From Bacteroidales bacterium (GTDB taxonomy: Bacteria; Bacteroidota; Bacteroidia; Bacteroidales; Tenuifilaceae): a stretch of DNA of 33,791 bases. The notes below the pieces were generated by a model. The model did not search any database, had not been told where the DNA came from, and saw only the letters and a program-made list of their open reading frames with translations. The position numbers and the translations under genes were made by a program. The stretch is taken from assembly GCA_003818205.1 (NCBI GenBank), contig RPRQ01000050.1, forward strand, positions 1 through 33,791. The letters run 5' to 3'. Positions 1-7,781 of the stretch are shown here, piece after piece; the first letter of the stretch is position 1, and each line of letters begins with the position of its first letter.

Positions 1-27
1 AACGAGCTACCAACTGCTCCACCCCGC
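1..27 (-). pseudogene. tRNA-Met(CAT)-like half gene, unit C (cut by window edge)
   Basis: Only the acceptor 5' strand, the D-arm and the start of the anticodon stem are inside the window. What is visible matches unit A. Whether this last copy carries a normal tRNA 3' half cannot be seen. Confidence 0.5.
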
Positions 28-124
28 AATATATTTTCAATGTTTTTAAGAACCTCTTTTCTCGAACCTGTGTCAGGCAGTTGCCTGATATGAGCCCAAC
101 GAACTACCAACTGCTCCACCCCGC
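28..124 (-). pseudogene. tRNA-Met(CAT)-like half gene, unit B
   Basis: Second copy, identical to unit A except that the D-stem 3' strand reads GTTC instead of GCTC. In RNA this keeps pairing with GAGC through a G-U wobble. It has the same inserted hairpin and the same lack of a 3' half. Confidence 0.6.
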
Positions 125-221
125 AATATATTTTCAATGTTTTTAAGAACCTCTTTTCTCGAACCTGTGTCAGGCAGTTGCCTGATATGAGCCCAACGAG
201 CTACCAACTGCTCCACCCCGC
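125..221 (-). pseudogene. tRNA-Met(CAT)-like half gene, unit A
   Basis: This is the promoter-proximal unit. Its first 36 nt match the 5' half of a bacterial initiator-type tRNA-Met: acceptor 5' strand GCGGGGT, D-stem GAGC/GCTC, anticodon-stem 5' strand TTGGG, loop CTCATA with anticodon CAT. The normal anticodon-stem 3' strand (CCCAA) is replaced by a separate hairpin, and no acceptor 3' strand follows. As it stands it cannot fold into a complete cloverleaf, so I call it a tRNA fragment rather than a functional tRNA. An intact 3' half could exist beyond the left edge. Confidence 0.6.
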
Positions 222-269
222 AATATATCGTATGTTAATAAGAAAAAACTTTCTTCCTTAAATGCGGTG

Positions 270-301
270 CAAAGATAACATCTCAACGCACAATATGCAA
301 A
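270..301 (-). promoter_or_regulatory. Bacteroidetes-type promoter for the half-tRNA array
   Basis: On the minus strand, TTTG (301 to 298), a 20-nt spacer and TATCTTTG (277 to 270) form a full match to the Bacteroidetes sigma-ABfr promoter pattern TTTG-N19-20-TAnnTTTG. The predicted start lies roughly 40 nt upstream of unit A, so the array is probably transcribed. The rest of 222-474 shows no convincing gene. Confidence 0.7.
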
Positions 302-446
302 CTTCGTGGAATTATTTTTAAAATTAGCGTATTTATTCTCTTTAAGTCCATGCAATGATGGGATTATTTTCAAATAATAACCCTTTTTAACATCTGAAAT
401 AAGTAAACTATTCGTAGCCATAAACGCCCTAATCCCTAAAATCAAT

Positions 447-454
447 TATCTTTG
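447..454 (+). promoter_or_regulatory. Promoter -7 element upstream of the M23 peptidase gene
   Basis: TATCTTTG matches the Bacteroidetes -7 consensus TAnnTTTG and lies 20 nt before the ATG at 475. No good -33 TTTG is seen at the expected distance, so the call rests on the -7 element and its position. Confidence 0.5.
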
Positions 455-474
455 TACCACTTTATTACTCTCAT

Positions 475-1341
475 ATGGCAACAAATAAAGAGAAGCGAAA
501 ATATATTGAAAAGCTAAAGAGCAAGTATCGTTTAAATATCCTTAACGACCAAAGCTTTGAAGAGGTGTGGACAATGAGGTTGTCGCGCTTAAATGTTATT
601 GCCTTTTTTGGAGGTGCGGCAATTCTAATTATAGTTTTGGTTATCGCATTAATCTCCTTTACCCCGATTCGAGAGTTCATTCCTGGTTATCCCGATGGCA
701 ACACCCGACGAAATATCGTAGTAAACGCATTAAGGGTTGACTCCCTTGAAAGAGAGCTAACACAATGGAAAAACTACTATAACAACATAAATAATATTCT
801 TAGGGGCGGCGAACCATTGAGCATTGCTAGCAAACCCGATTCAACGGTAAAGTATAAGGAAATAAAATTTACTCGCTCTATCGAAGATTCACTGTTAAGG
901 CTTCAGATTGAGGAGAATGAGATGTACAACCTTTCGGTATTCGATGGCCGCAAAACCAAAAGCAACATCAGCAATATGCTATTCTTTGCCCCGGTAAAAG
1001 GGGTTATCACTAGTACATTCAGTTTGCAACAGAATCATTTTGGGATTGATATTGTTGCGGCACCTAATGAAGCTGTAGTTGCTGTTGCCGATGGAACGGT
1101 AACCCTCTCGACCTGGACGCTTGAAACAGGCCATGTACTGCAAATACAGCACGATGATAACCTGATATCGGTTTACAAGCATAATAGCCAGCTTCTTAAA
1201 AAACAGGGGATGCGAGTAAAAGCAGGAGAGTCAATTGCGATAATCGGCAACTCTGGTGAGCTAACCACAGGTCCACATTTACATTTCGAGCTATGGTATA
1301 ATGGCAATCCGATTGATCCTCAAAAATACATTGTATTCTAA
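475..1341 (+). CDS. Membrane-anchored M23 family metallopeptidase
   Basis: A 288-aa predicted peptidoglycan endopeptidase of the LytM/M23 family. It has a short charged cytoplasmic N-terminus (1-37), one membrane helix (about 38-62), a periplasmic linker with coiled-coil character, and a C-terminal M23 domain (about 165-285). The zinc-binding pattern looks complete: H188 and D192 in HFGID, then H268 and H270 in GPHLHFE. It is therefore likely catalytic, not a degenerate LytM activator of the NlpD/EnvC kind. The ATG at 475 lies just after a -7 promoter element. It is the first gene of a rightward envelope cluster, with ispC starting 17 nt downstream. Family assignment is secure; which cross-links it cleaves is unknown. 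Confidence 0.9.
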   Translation: MATNKEKRKYIEKLKSKYRLNILNDQSFEEVWTMRLSRLNVIAFFGGAAILIIVLVIALISFTPIREFIPGYPDGNTRRNIVVNALRVDSLERELTQWKNYYNNINNILRGGEPLSIASKPDSTVKYKEIKFTRSIEDSLLRLQIEENEMYNLSVFDGRKTKSNISNMLFFAPVKGVITSTFSLQQNHFGIDIVAAPNEAVVAVADGTVTLSTWTLETGHVLQIQHDDNLISVYKHNSQLLKKQGMRVKAGESIAIIGNSGELTTGPHLHFELWYNGNPIDPQKYIVF

Positions 1342-1357
1342 CCCCCCAATCCATCAA

Positions 1358-2518
1358 TTGAAGAGAAGAATTGCTATACTCGGTTCTACCGGTTCCATCG
1401 GAACGCAGGCGTTGGAAGTTATTACCTCAAACCCTGATTTGTTTGAGGTTGAGGTTCTGACAGCCTATAATAGCTATGAAACGCTTGTAAAGCAAGCATT
1501 AACGTTTCTTCCGAATGCTGTAGTTATCGGTAACAAGGACAGCTATGGGTTTGTAAGGGATGCATTATCTGCAACTGATATTAAGGTTTATGCAGGCTCA
1601 GAGGCTATCGCTCAAATAGTTGAGATGGATACCATCGATATCGTTCTCACCGCTATGGTAGGTTTCTCGGGGCTTATCCCAACAATCAATGCGATTAAAG
1701 CGAAGAAAACCATTGCCTTAGCCAATAAAGAGACATTGGTCGTTGCTGGTGAACTAATCACTGAACTTGCGTTACAGCATAAAGTTCCAATTATTCCTGT
1801 TGATTCTGAACATTCTGCCATTTTCCAATGTTTGGTTGGAGAGAAAAGCCCCATCGAAAAAATAATCCTAACGGCATCAGGTGGACCATTCCGTCAGCAT
1901 ACGCTCGATCAACTCAAACGGGTAACCTGTACCGATGCGTTAAACCACCCAAACTGGTGCATGGGCTCAAAAATTACAATCGATTCGGCAACAATGATGA
2001 ATAAAGGGTTAGAGATAATTGAGGCGAAATGGTTATTCAGCTTAAACCCAAGCCAAATTGATGTTATAGTACATCCTCAATCCATTATCCATTCGCTGGT
2101 TCAGTTTGAGGATGGCTCATTAAAAGCACAGCTAGGACTACCCGATATGCGATTGCCCATTCAGTATGCGCTCTCATTCCCGCATCGGATTAAGTCGGAT
2201 TTCCCACGATTCAACTTTTCAAACTATCCTACCCTAACCTTTGAAGAGCCCGATACCAAAAGATTTCGTAACCTTGCCCTAGCAAAAGAGGCATTGGTTA
2301 AGGGAGGGAATGCACCTTGCATTCTAAATGCAGCCAACGAAATCGCCGTTGACTCATTCCTAAAAGAGAAAATAGGTTTCCTTCAAATGTCAGATATAAT
2401 TGAAAAGGTTATTGCTCGGTCAATTTTTATCTTAAAGCCATCAATTGAGGATTACTCCCTTACCGATGAACAAACACGAATATTAACCCAAAATGTAATT
2501 AAAGAACACCAATCATAG
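1358..2518 (+). CDS. ispC: 1-deoxy-D-xylulose 5-phosphate reductoisomerase
   Basis: Second enzyme of the MEP isoprenoid pathway, converting DXP to MEP with NADPH and a divalent metal. Diagnostic segments are present in order: NADPH loop GSTGSIG near the N-terminus, ANKETLVVAG, the metal/substrate site PVDSEHSAIFQ, the flexible-loop region HPNWCMGSKITIDSATMMNK, and HPQSIIHSLVQF. From the start chosen here the protein is 386 aa, normal for DXR. The frame is open back to an ATG at 1301 inside the M23 gene, but homologues begin with a short KKRIAILGSTG-like N-terminus, so I favour the TTG at 1358, directly after the upstream stop. rseP starts 2 nt after this stop, so the two are almost certainly co-transcribed. 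Confidence 0.93.
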   Translation: MKRRIAILGSTGSIGTQALEVITSNPDLFEVEVLTAYNSYETLVKQALTFLPNAVVIGNKDSYGFVRDALSATDIKVYAGSEAIAQIVEMDTIDIVLTAMVGFSGLIPTINAIKAKKTIALANKETLVVAGELITELALQHKVPIIPVDSEHSAIFQCLVGEKSPIEKIILTASGGPFRQHTLDQLKRVTCTDALNHPNWCMGSKITIDSATMMNKGLEIIEAKWLFSLNPSQIDVIVHPQSIIHSLVQFEDGSLKAQLGLPDMRLPIQYALSFPHRIKSDFPRFNFSNYPTLTFEEPDTKRFRNLALAKEALVKGGNAPCILNAANEIAVDSFLKEKIGFLQMSDIIEKVIARSIFILKPSIEDYSLTDEQTRILTQNVIKEHQS

Positions 2519-2520
2519 CC

Positions 2521-3840
2521 ATGGAAGTATTTGTAAAAATCAGTCAACTCGTTTTAAGTTTATCCATTCTTGTTGTACTCCACGAGTTTGGACACTTTTT
2601 CTTTGCCAAGTTATTCAAAACTAGGGTCGAAAAGTTCTACCTATTCTTCAATCCATGGTTTGCGCTCTTTAAGATAAAAAAGGGTGAAACCGAGTACGGT
2701 ATTGGGTGGTTGCCCCTTGGTGGATATGTCAAAATATCGGGGATGATCGATGAATCGATGGATAAAGAGCAAATGAAACAGCCACCTCAACCGCATGAAT
2801 TCAGGTCAAAACCAGCATGGCAGAGGCTCTTAATTATGATTGGAGGCGTAACCGTAAATTTTTTACTGGCGATATTTATCTATTGGATGCTGCTTTATGC
2901 GTATGGAGAAAAATACATCCCGCTATCGAGCGCTAAGTATGGTTTATGCTATAATGAAACAGCGCAAGAGCTTGGATTAAAAGATGGTGATATCGTATTT
3001 AAGGCAGATAATTACGACATTGATGTTCCGAACGATATATCGAAATACATTGCAATCTATAATGTAAAAACCCTTTCGGTTAAAAGAGGTGATTCAACTT
3101 TAGTAATTGATGTGCCATCAAAATATGGTCAGAAAATAATTGAAAATGGGATAAAGGGTTTTGCTGATTTTCAATTTCCAATTATTGTAGATTCTGTTCT
3201 TCCTAATGATAATGCATTTATCTCAGGGATGTTGAAAGGCGACAGTATTATTGGCATTAATAGTAAACCTGCCTCTTTTGATCATCAATTTGGAGCACTT
3301 TTAGAAGAGAATAAAGGAAAAGTTGCTACAATTACTGTAAAACGTGATACTTCAATTGTTAATTTAGTTTGTAATATATCAGATCAAGGAAAAATTGGTA
3401 TAGCTAAACGGAATCCATTGCTATATTTTGAAGTAAAAACTATAACCTATAGCTTTTGGGGAGCTCTTCCTGCTGGAATCTCTAATGGTTATAATATTCT
3501 TGAGAGCTATGTTAAAGGGCTATCGAAAATTTTTACAAAAGAGGGAGTTAAGCAGCTCGGCGGATTTGGAACAATTGGTGGGCTATTTCCATCTTCTTGG
3601 AATTGGGCAGCCTTCTGGAATCTAACAGCTTTTCTTTCGGTTATCCTTGCTTTTATGAATATTCTACCAATTCCTGCACTTGATGGAGGACATGTTGCAT
3701 TTCTACTATACGAAATGGTTACAGGCCGAAAACCAAGCGATAAATTTCTCGAGTACGCCCAAATTGCTGGAATGCTCTTGCTTTTAACGCTTCTTGTTTA
3801 TGCAAATGGAAACGATATTTACAGATACTTTTTTAAATAG
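2521..3840 (+). CDS. rseP: RseP-type site-2 intramembrane metalloprotease
   Basis: A 439-aa inner-membrane S2P (M50) protease that would cut transmembrane segments such as anti-sigma factors or leftover signal peptides. The zinc motif HEFGH is at residues 21-25 in the first helix and the second metal motif is near the C-terminus in LPIPALDGGH. A second helix follows the RLLIMIGGVTVNFLLA segment (about 105-125). Two PDZ-like stretches lie between (around GLKDGDIVFKAD and GMLKGDSIIGIN), as in RseP. Length and order fit the family. It follows ispC by 2 nt, the usual Bacteroidetes pairing. The substrate here is unknown. Confidence 0.93.
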   Translation: MEVFVKISQLVLSLSILVVLHEFGHFFFAKLFKTRVEKFYLFFNPWFALFKIKKGETEYGIGWLPLGGYVKISGMIDESMDKEQMKQPPQPHEFRSKPAWQRLLIMIGGVTVNFLLAIFIYWMLLYAYGEKYIPLSSAKYGLCYNETAQELGLKDGDIVFKADNYDIDVPNDISKYIAIYNVKTLSVKRGDSTLVIDVPSKYGQKIIENGIKGFADFQFPIIVDSVLPNDNAFISGMLKGDSIIGINSKPASFDHQFGALLEENKGKVATITVKRDTSIVNLVCNISDQGKIGIAKRNPLLYFEVKTITYSFWGALPAGISNGYNILESYVKGLSKIFTKEGVKQLGGFGTIGGLFPSSWNWAAFWNLTAFLSVILAFMNILPIPALDGGHVAFLLYEMVTGRKPSDKFLEYAQIAGMLLLLTLLVYANGNDIYRYFFK

Positions 3841-3890
3841 TTCATCAATTGATATTTTTGAATTAGGTTTGTAATATTAAATCTTAAGCT

Positions 3891-4100
3891 ATGAAAGCAT
3901 TTATACTTGCAGGTGCAGTTGGAATAACGGAAATAGTTCTAATTCTTGTAGTTGTTCTGCTGTTTTTTGGTGGTAGGAAAATCCCTGAACTGATGAGAGG
4001 CTTAGGCCAAGGAGTAAGCGAATTCAAGAAAGGGATGCGTGAAGGAGATCAAACAACTTCTAATGAAGCTAAGAAAGATACAAAGGATCAGAAGGAGTAA
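3891..4100 (+). CDS. tatA: Sec-independent translocase subunit TatA/E
   Basis: A 69-aa protein with the TatA plan: a hydrophobic N-terminal helix (about 10-28), an FGG hinge, an amphipathic helix ([20 protein letters not shown]), then an acidic and lysine-rich tail. TatA forms the pore-like assembly that moves folded twin-arginine substrates; TatC is not in this window. It lies 50 nt after rseP and 28 nt before the lytic transglycosylase gene on the same strand. TatA and TatB cannot be fully separated by sequence alone, but the shortness and the FGG hinge favour TatA/E. Confidence 0.92.
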   Translation: MKAFILAGAVGITEIVLILVVVLLFFGGRKIPELMRGLGQGVSEFKKGMREGDQTTSNEAKKDTKDQKE

Positions 4101-4128
4101 TCAGGGCTCTAAACACCAATTCAATGGT

Positions 4129-5439
4129 ATGAATTATAGTTCTATTGGCAGGCAAAAAATTGTGCTGTTGATGTTATTCTTGGTGTCAGTACATACAAAG
4201 GGAACTGATAGAGTTAACCTATCCATTGGAAGGCTTGATTATATCATTGAACCCATTGATGCGCTTGCGCAACTTAATGTTTTCCCCGATACTATTACTA
4301 AAACTAAAAAGGTTGAGGAGATTTACCCTACTTACCCCGATCTTGTTTATGAATATAAAATTGCTGCCATTGGAAAACTATCACCTATTGAATTTGACTT
4401 CAATGCCAAGGTTAAACGCTATATTGATATTTACGCCACAGAGCGCCGTGAGCAGGTATCGCAAATCCTTGGCCTAGCTCAGCTGTACTTCCCCCTTTTC
4501 GAGGATATGCTCGATAAGTATCACCTGCCCCTAGAGCTTAAGTATTTGGCAGTGGTTGAATCAGCCCTTAACCCGCTTGCCGTATCAAAATCGGGAGCAG
4601 TTGGTCTTTGGCAGTTTAAAATAAACTCCGCTAGAATGTTTAATCTATCGGTTAACTCCTACGTTGATGAGCGGATGGATCCTCTCAAATCAACCGAGGC
4701 TGCATGTCAATATTTACAGTACTTATATAAAATATTTAACAATTGGCATCTTGCTTTAGCAGCCTATAACACTGGCCCTGGCCCTGTTCGGAATGCGATA
4801 CAACGAGCTAACGGGGAAACCAATTTTTGGAAAATCTATGATTATCTTCCCGAAGCGGCTCAAAACTACGTACCCGCTTTTATCGCTGCTGCGTATATCA
4901 TGAATAATGCGCCAAGCCATCATATCGATCCCATCAGGCCTATTATTGAATACTCGCAAATCGATACGGTTATGGTATCCAAACCCATGTCGTTTGCCGC
5001 TATTTCAAAGGAACTGGGTTTACCGATAGAGATTATTCGTTTCATGAATCCCACATTTCGTAGAGATTATATACCCGAATTAGGAAAGCCAATCGTTTTG
5101 TGGCTTCCTGCTAATAAAATTGAAAAATTTATTAGGCAGGAGCAAATTATTTATAATACTAGAATTGAAAAAGTATCCTATCAAGAAATAATCGCAAACT
5201 CAGGGAATACCGAAGGAAAATTGAAATTGCAGTATAGCGTTAAAGCTGGCGATTACCTTCACAAAATTGCCATTGTCCATGGTTGCACGATTGACGATTT
5301 GCTTGTTTGGAACCCAATATCCGACGAAAACCTTAACGTTGGCGAATTTCTTACTATCTGGGTTGATAAAAAGAGCTACCAAAAGCTAGTGCAGGAGAAC
5401 CTGAACGATTCGTTGAAGTCTAGAGCAAGATCGCAATAA
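4129..5439 (+). CDS. MltD-like lytic transglycosylase (SLT domain plus LysM)
   Basis: A predicted exported murein lytic transglycosylase that cleaves MurNAc-GlcNAc bonds to give 1,6-anhydro products. From the start chosen it is 436 aa: signal-like hydrophobic segment (about 10-22), SLT goose-lysozyme-like domain (about 125-260) with the presumed catalytic E144 in VVESALNP, followed by GAVGLWQF and the AAYNTGPG signature, then a LysM peptidoglycan-binding domain (about 375-420, YSVKAGDYLHKIA...). The open frame extends back into tatA (4039), but the ATG at 4129 gives a proper signal peptide and avoids the overlap. A terminator follows the stop. Close to E. coli MltD in domain order; orthology is not proven. 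Confidence 0.88.
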   Translation: MNYSSIGRQKIVLLMLFLVSVHTKGTDRVNLSIGRLDYIIEPIDALAQLNVFPDTITKTKKVEEIYPTYPDLVYEYKIAAIGKLSPIEFDFNAKVKRYIDIYATERREQVSQILGLAQLYFPLFEDMLDKYHLPLELKYLAVVESALNPLAVSKSGAVGLWQFKINSARMFNLSVNSYVDERMDPLKSTEAACQYLQYLYKIFNNWHLALAAYNTGPGPVRNAIQRANGETNFWKIYDYLPEAAQNYVPAFIAAAYIMNNAPSHHIDPIRPIIEYSQIDTVMVSKPMSFAAISKELGLPIEIIRFMNPTFRRDYIPELGKPIVLWLPANKIEKFIRQEQIIYNTRIEKVSYQEIIANSGNTEGKLKLQYSVKAGDYLHKIAIVHGCTIDDLLVWNPISDENLNVGEFLTIWVDKKSYQKLVQENLNDSLKSRARSQ

Positions 5440-5465
5440 AAAAACCAGACACAATCTGGCTTTTT
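5437..5465. terminator. Bidirectional intrinsic terminator between the transglycosylase gene and lpxA
   Basis: A run of A, the hairpin CCAGA-CACAA-TCTGG, then CTTTTT. The A-run on one side and the T-run on the other make it usable from both strands, which suits two convergent genes ending at 5439 and 5487. Confidence 0.75.
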
Positions 5466-5486
5466 ATAGTATAATCGGAGATCGAA

Positions 5487-6293
5487 TTAGTCCTCAATCC
5501 CCTCGGAGGGATCGGCACCGGTAAACTCTCTCACTATTCCTCTTTTTGAACCTTTAATAAAGCTAAGTATTAAATCTCGCTCCTCGGTTTGAGCCATATT
5601 CGCTTCAATGTAAGCCACCGCTTGCGAAACGTTCATTCCCTTACCGTAAAGGTTACGATAAATTTCCTGAATTTCTGCAACCTTATTGGCATCAAATCCT
5701 CTCCTACGCAAACCTATAATGTTAATACCTGCAAATGTAATGGGTTCTCTCGCTGCGATGATAAATGGAGGAATATCCTTATTCACTTTCGAACCACCCT
5801 GAACCATAACGTGCGAACCGATTCGCTCGAACTGATGAACTAAAGCATGAGCACTGACTATTGCCATATCGTCAATTTCAACCTCACCTGCGAGCTGAGT
5901 CCCATTCCCAAGAATAATACTATTGCCTAGTCTGCAATCGTGACCGATATGAACATATGCCATTAGCAGGCAGTTGCTACCTATCACCGTTTTACCTTTT
6001 GAACTCGTTCCACGGTTAATGGTTACGCATTCGCGCATGGTTGTATTATCGCCAATTTCAGCAGTTGTAATCTCACCTCTAAATTTTAGATCCTGAGGGA
6101 TTGCTGAAATGACTGCTCCCGGGAAAACACGGCATTTCTTTCCGATTCTTGCGCCATCAAGGATAGTTGCGTTAGGGCCAATCCATGTCCCATCGCCTAT
6201 CTCAACATCGCCTGCAATGTATGCAAAAGGCTCAATGGTAACATCTTTGCCAATTTTGGCATCTGGATGAATGTATGCTAGATTTTGACCCAT
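5487..6293 (-). CDS. lpxA: UDP-N-acetylglucosamine acyltransferase LpxA
   Basis: First step of lipid A synthesis: transfer of a 3-hydroxyacyl chain from acyl-ACP to UDP-GlcNAc in the cytoplasm. The 268-aa protein is mostly left-handed beta-helix hexapeptide repeats (IGKDVTIEP, IGDGTWIGP, and so on) ending in a helical C-terminal part. The catalytic-histidine segment reads MAYVHIGHDCRLG, and the LpxA hallmark INIIGLRRRGF is present. Its ATG overlaps the lpxC-fabZ stop by one base (TAATG), so it is translationally coupled and is the last gene of the operon. Confidence 0.95.
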   Translation of the reverse strand: MGQNLAYIHPDAKIGKDVTIEPFAYIAGDVEIGDGTWIGPNATILDGARIGKKCRVFPGAVISAIPQDLKFRGEITTAEIGDNTTMRECVTINRGTSSKGKTVIGSNCLLMAYVHIGHDCRLGNSIILGNGTQLAGEVEIDDMAIVSAHALVHQFERIGSHVMVQGGSKVNKDIPPFIIAAREPITFAGINIIGLRRRGFDANKVAEIQEIYRNLYGKGMNVSQAVAYIEANMAQTEERDLILSFIKGSKRGIVREFTGADPSEGIED

Positions 6294-7690
6294 TATTCCT
6301 TCATTTTAACGATTTGTGCCATCATAACACCCTCCATAACAACTTGATCCCCGACAAAGGCAAGTCCTCTCATATTTGCAATACCCCTACGAATAGGTTC
6401 GATGAGCTCGAGCTTAAAGAGAAGGGTATCGCCCGGAACCACTTTCTTCTTAAACCGAACCTGATCGATCTTCAAGAAGTAGGTTAAGTAGCTTTCAGGG
6501 TCCGGAACTGAATTTAGTACAAGTATTCCGCCACACTGCGCCATGGCTTCAATCTGCAGAACTCCTGGCATAACTGGTTCGTTGGGAAAGTGTCCAACAA
6601 AGAAACCCTCGTTCATGGTAACATTCTTCATCCCCACTACCGATGTGCCGTCCATGTATAAAATCTTATCAACTAGTAGGAATGGAGGACGATGTGGCAG
6701 TATTTTTTGAATCTGAAGGATATTCATTAAAGGCTGCTGGTTCGGATCGTATAGCGGAGGGGTTGGTTTCAAAATCTCCTTCTTATACTGCTTACGAAGC
6801 ATTTTTGCAAATTCGGTATTTGCATGGTGTCCAGGTCTTAAAGCGGTAATCTTCCCCTTTATCCTTAATCCAAGCAACGAAAGGTCGCCAACCATATCGA
6901 GCAGTTTATGGCGGGCAGGTTCGTTGGTAAAATGAAGGTCAAGGTGGTTTAAAAAGCCTGATGGCCTGACCTGAACATGGGGCTTATTGAAAATATCGGC
7001 AATACGATCGAGCTCAATCTGTGGAACCTCGCGCTCCATGATAACAATCGCATTCTGCAAATCGCCGCCCTTAATTAAGTTATTCTTGAGAAGAACCTCC
7101 AACTCATGGAAGAAAACAAATGTTCTACAGGGAGCTATCTGTTTCTCAAAATCTTCAATATGAATAAGTTTAGCATATTGATGCCCAAGCACCCTTGAGT
7201 TATAGTCGATCATTACATCGATGCTAAAGCCATCATCAGGGTAAGCAACTATCTCAATATTATTCTTCTCATCCCTATAGACCGTTTTCTCACGAATAAT
7301 AAAGAAGTTTCTCTCTGCACCCTGCTCAACAGTACCAACCTTTGCAATTTCGGTAACGAAAACGCTTGCACTGCCATCCATAATAGGCATTTCAGGGCCG
7401 TTAACTTTAATTAGAGCGTTATCAATACCCATACCCGACAAGGATGCGAGCACATGTTCAACGGTGTGGATTTTAACTCCCTTTTGAACGATAGTTGTTC
7501 CCCTCGATGTATCGGTTACATTATCGGCTAGGGCTTCGACTTTAGGCTGACCATCGAGGTCAACCCGTTGAAATACATAACCTGTATTGACCTCAGCAGG
7601 ACAAATTATTACTTCTACTTCAACGCCAGTGTGTAATCCTTTTCCTTTTACAGAAACGGCTTGTTGGATAGTTCTTTGCTTATCTGCCAT
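6293..7690 (-). CDS. lpxC-fabZ: Bifunctional UDP-3-O-acyl-GlcNAc deacetylase / 3-hydroxyacyl-ACP dehydratase
   Basis: A fusion of two enzymes, the common form in Bacteroidetes. The N-terminal part (about 1-305) is LpxC, the zinc deacetylase of the committed lipid A step: HTVEHVLASLSGMG and PIMDGSA, the zinc/catalytic segment HKLLDMVGDLSLLG, and a final catalytic His in LRPGHHANTEF. The C-terminal part (about 320-465) is FabZ, the hot-dog-fold dehydratase of fatty-acid elongation: LPHRPPFLLVDKI and the active-site segment GHFPNEPVMPGVLQIEAMAQ. Both sets of key residues are present. The frame opens further up at 7720, but MADKQRTIQ at 7690 is the usual N-terminus. It follows lpxD by 91 nt and overlaps lpxA. 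Confidence 0.95.
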   Translation of the reverse strand: MADKQRTIQQAVSVKGKGLHTGVEVEVIICPAEVNTGYVFQRVDLDGQPKVEALADNVTDTSRGTTIVQKGVKIHTVEHVLASLSGMGIDNALIKVNGPEMPIMDGSASVFVTEIAKVGTVEQGAERNFFIIREKTVYRDEKNNIEIVAYPDDGFSIDVMIDYNSRVLGHQYAKLIHIEDFEKQIAPCRTFVFFHELEVLLKNNLIKGGDLQNAIVIMEREVPQIELDRIADIFNKPHVQVRPSGFLNHLDLHFTNEPARHKLLDMVGDLSLLGLRIKGKITALRPGHHANTEFAKMLRKQYKKEILKPTPPLYDPNQQPLMNILQIQKILPHRPPFLLVDKILYMDGTSVVGMKNVTMNEGFFVGHFPNEPVMPGVLQIEAMAQCGGILVLNSVPDPESYLTYFLKIDQVRFKKKVVPGDTLLFKLELIEPIRRGIANMRGLAFVGDQVVMEGVMMAQIVKMKE

Positions 7691-7781
7691 AGAATTATAA
7701 ATTGCTTTAAAACTTCGCAATTTATAAAAAAATAACTATTAATTGGTTATCCGGTGGGCGTAAAGGCGTGTGGACATGCGC

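Larger units (their letters stand above)
1..221 (-). repeat. Tandem 97-nt repeat array of half-tRNA-Met-like units
   Basis: Two complete 97-nt units (221 to 125 and 124 to 28, read leftward) and the first 27 nt of a third (27 to 1) follow each other without spacers. They are identical except for one base (G at 6 and 200, A at 103). On the minus strand each unit starts GCGGGGTGGAGCAG, continues through a D-arm and an anticodon-arm 5' side ending in CTCATA, then carries a perfect hairpin TCAGGC-AACT-GCCTGA, then ACAGGTTCGAG, which resembles the 5' side of a T-arm. After that it turns into A/T-rich sequence and the next unit begins. The T-stem 3' strand and the acceptor 3' strand are absent from every complete unit. 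The array runs off the left edge of the window, so its true length and its end are not visible. Confidence 0.9.

Noticed and set aside
1-221. CRISPR array
   Set aside because: The repeats are 97 nt, contiguous and nearly identical throughout, with no variable spacers and no cas genes in view; the content is tRNA-like.
170-445. 91-aa ORF on the minus strand
   Set aside because: It overlaps the promoter and the half-tRNA units and has no recognisable domain; a chance frame.
6293-7690. lpxC-fabZ fusion as a novelty
   Set aside because: Well-known standard arrangement in Bacteroidetes.
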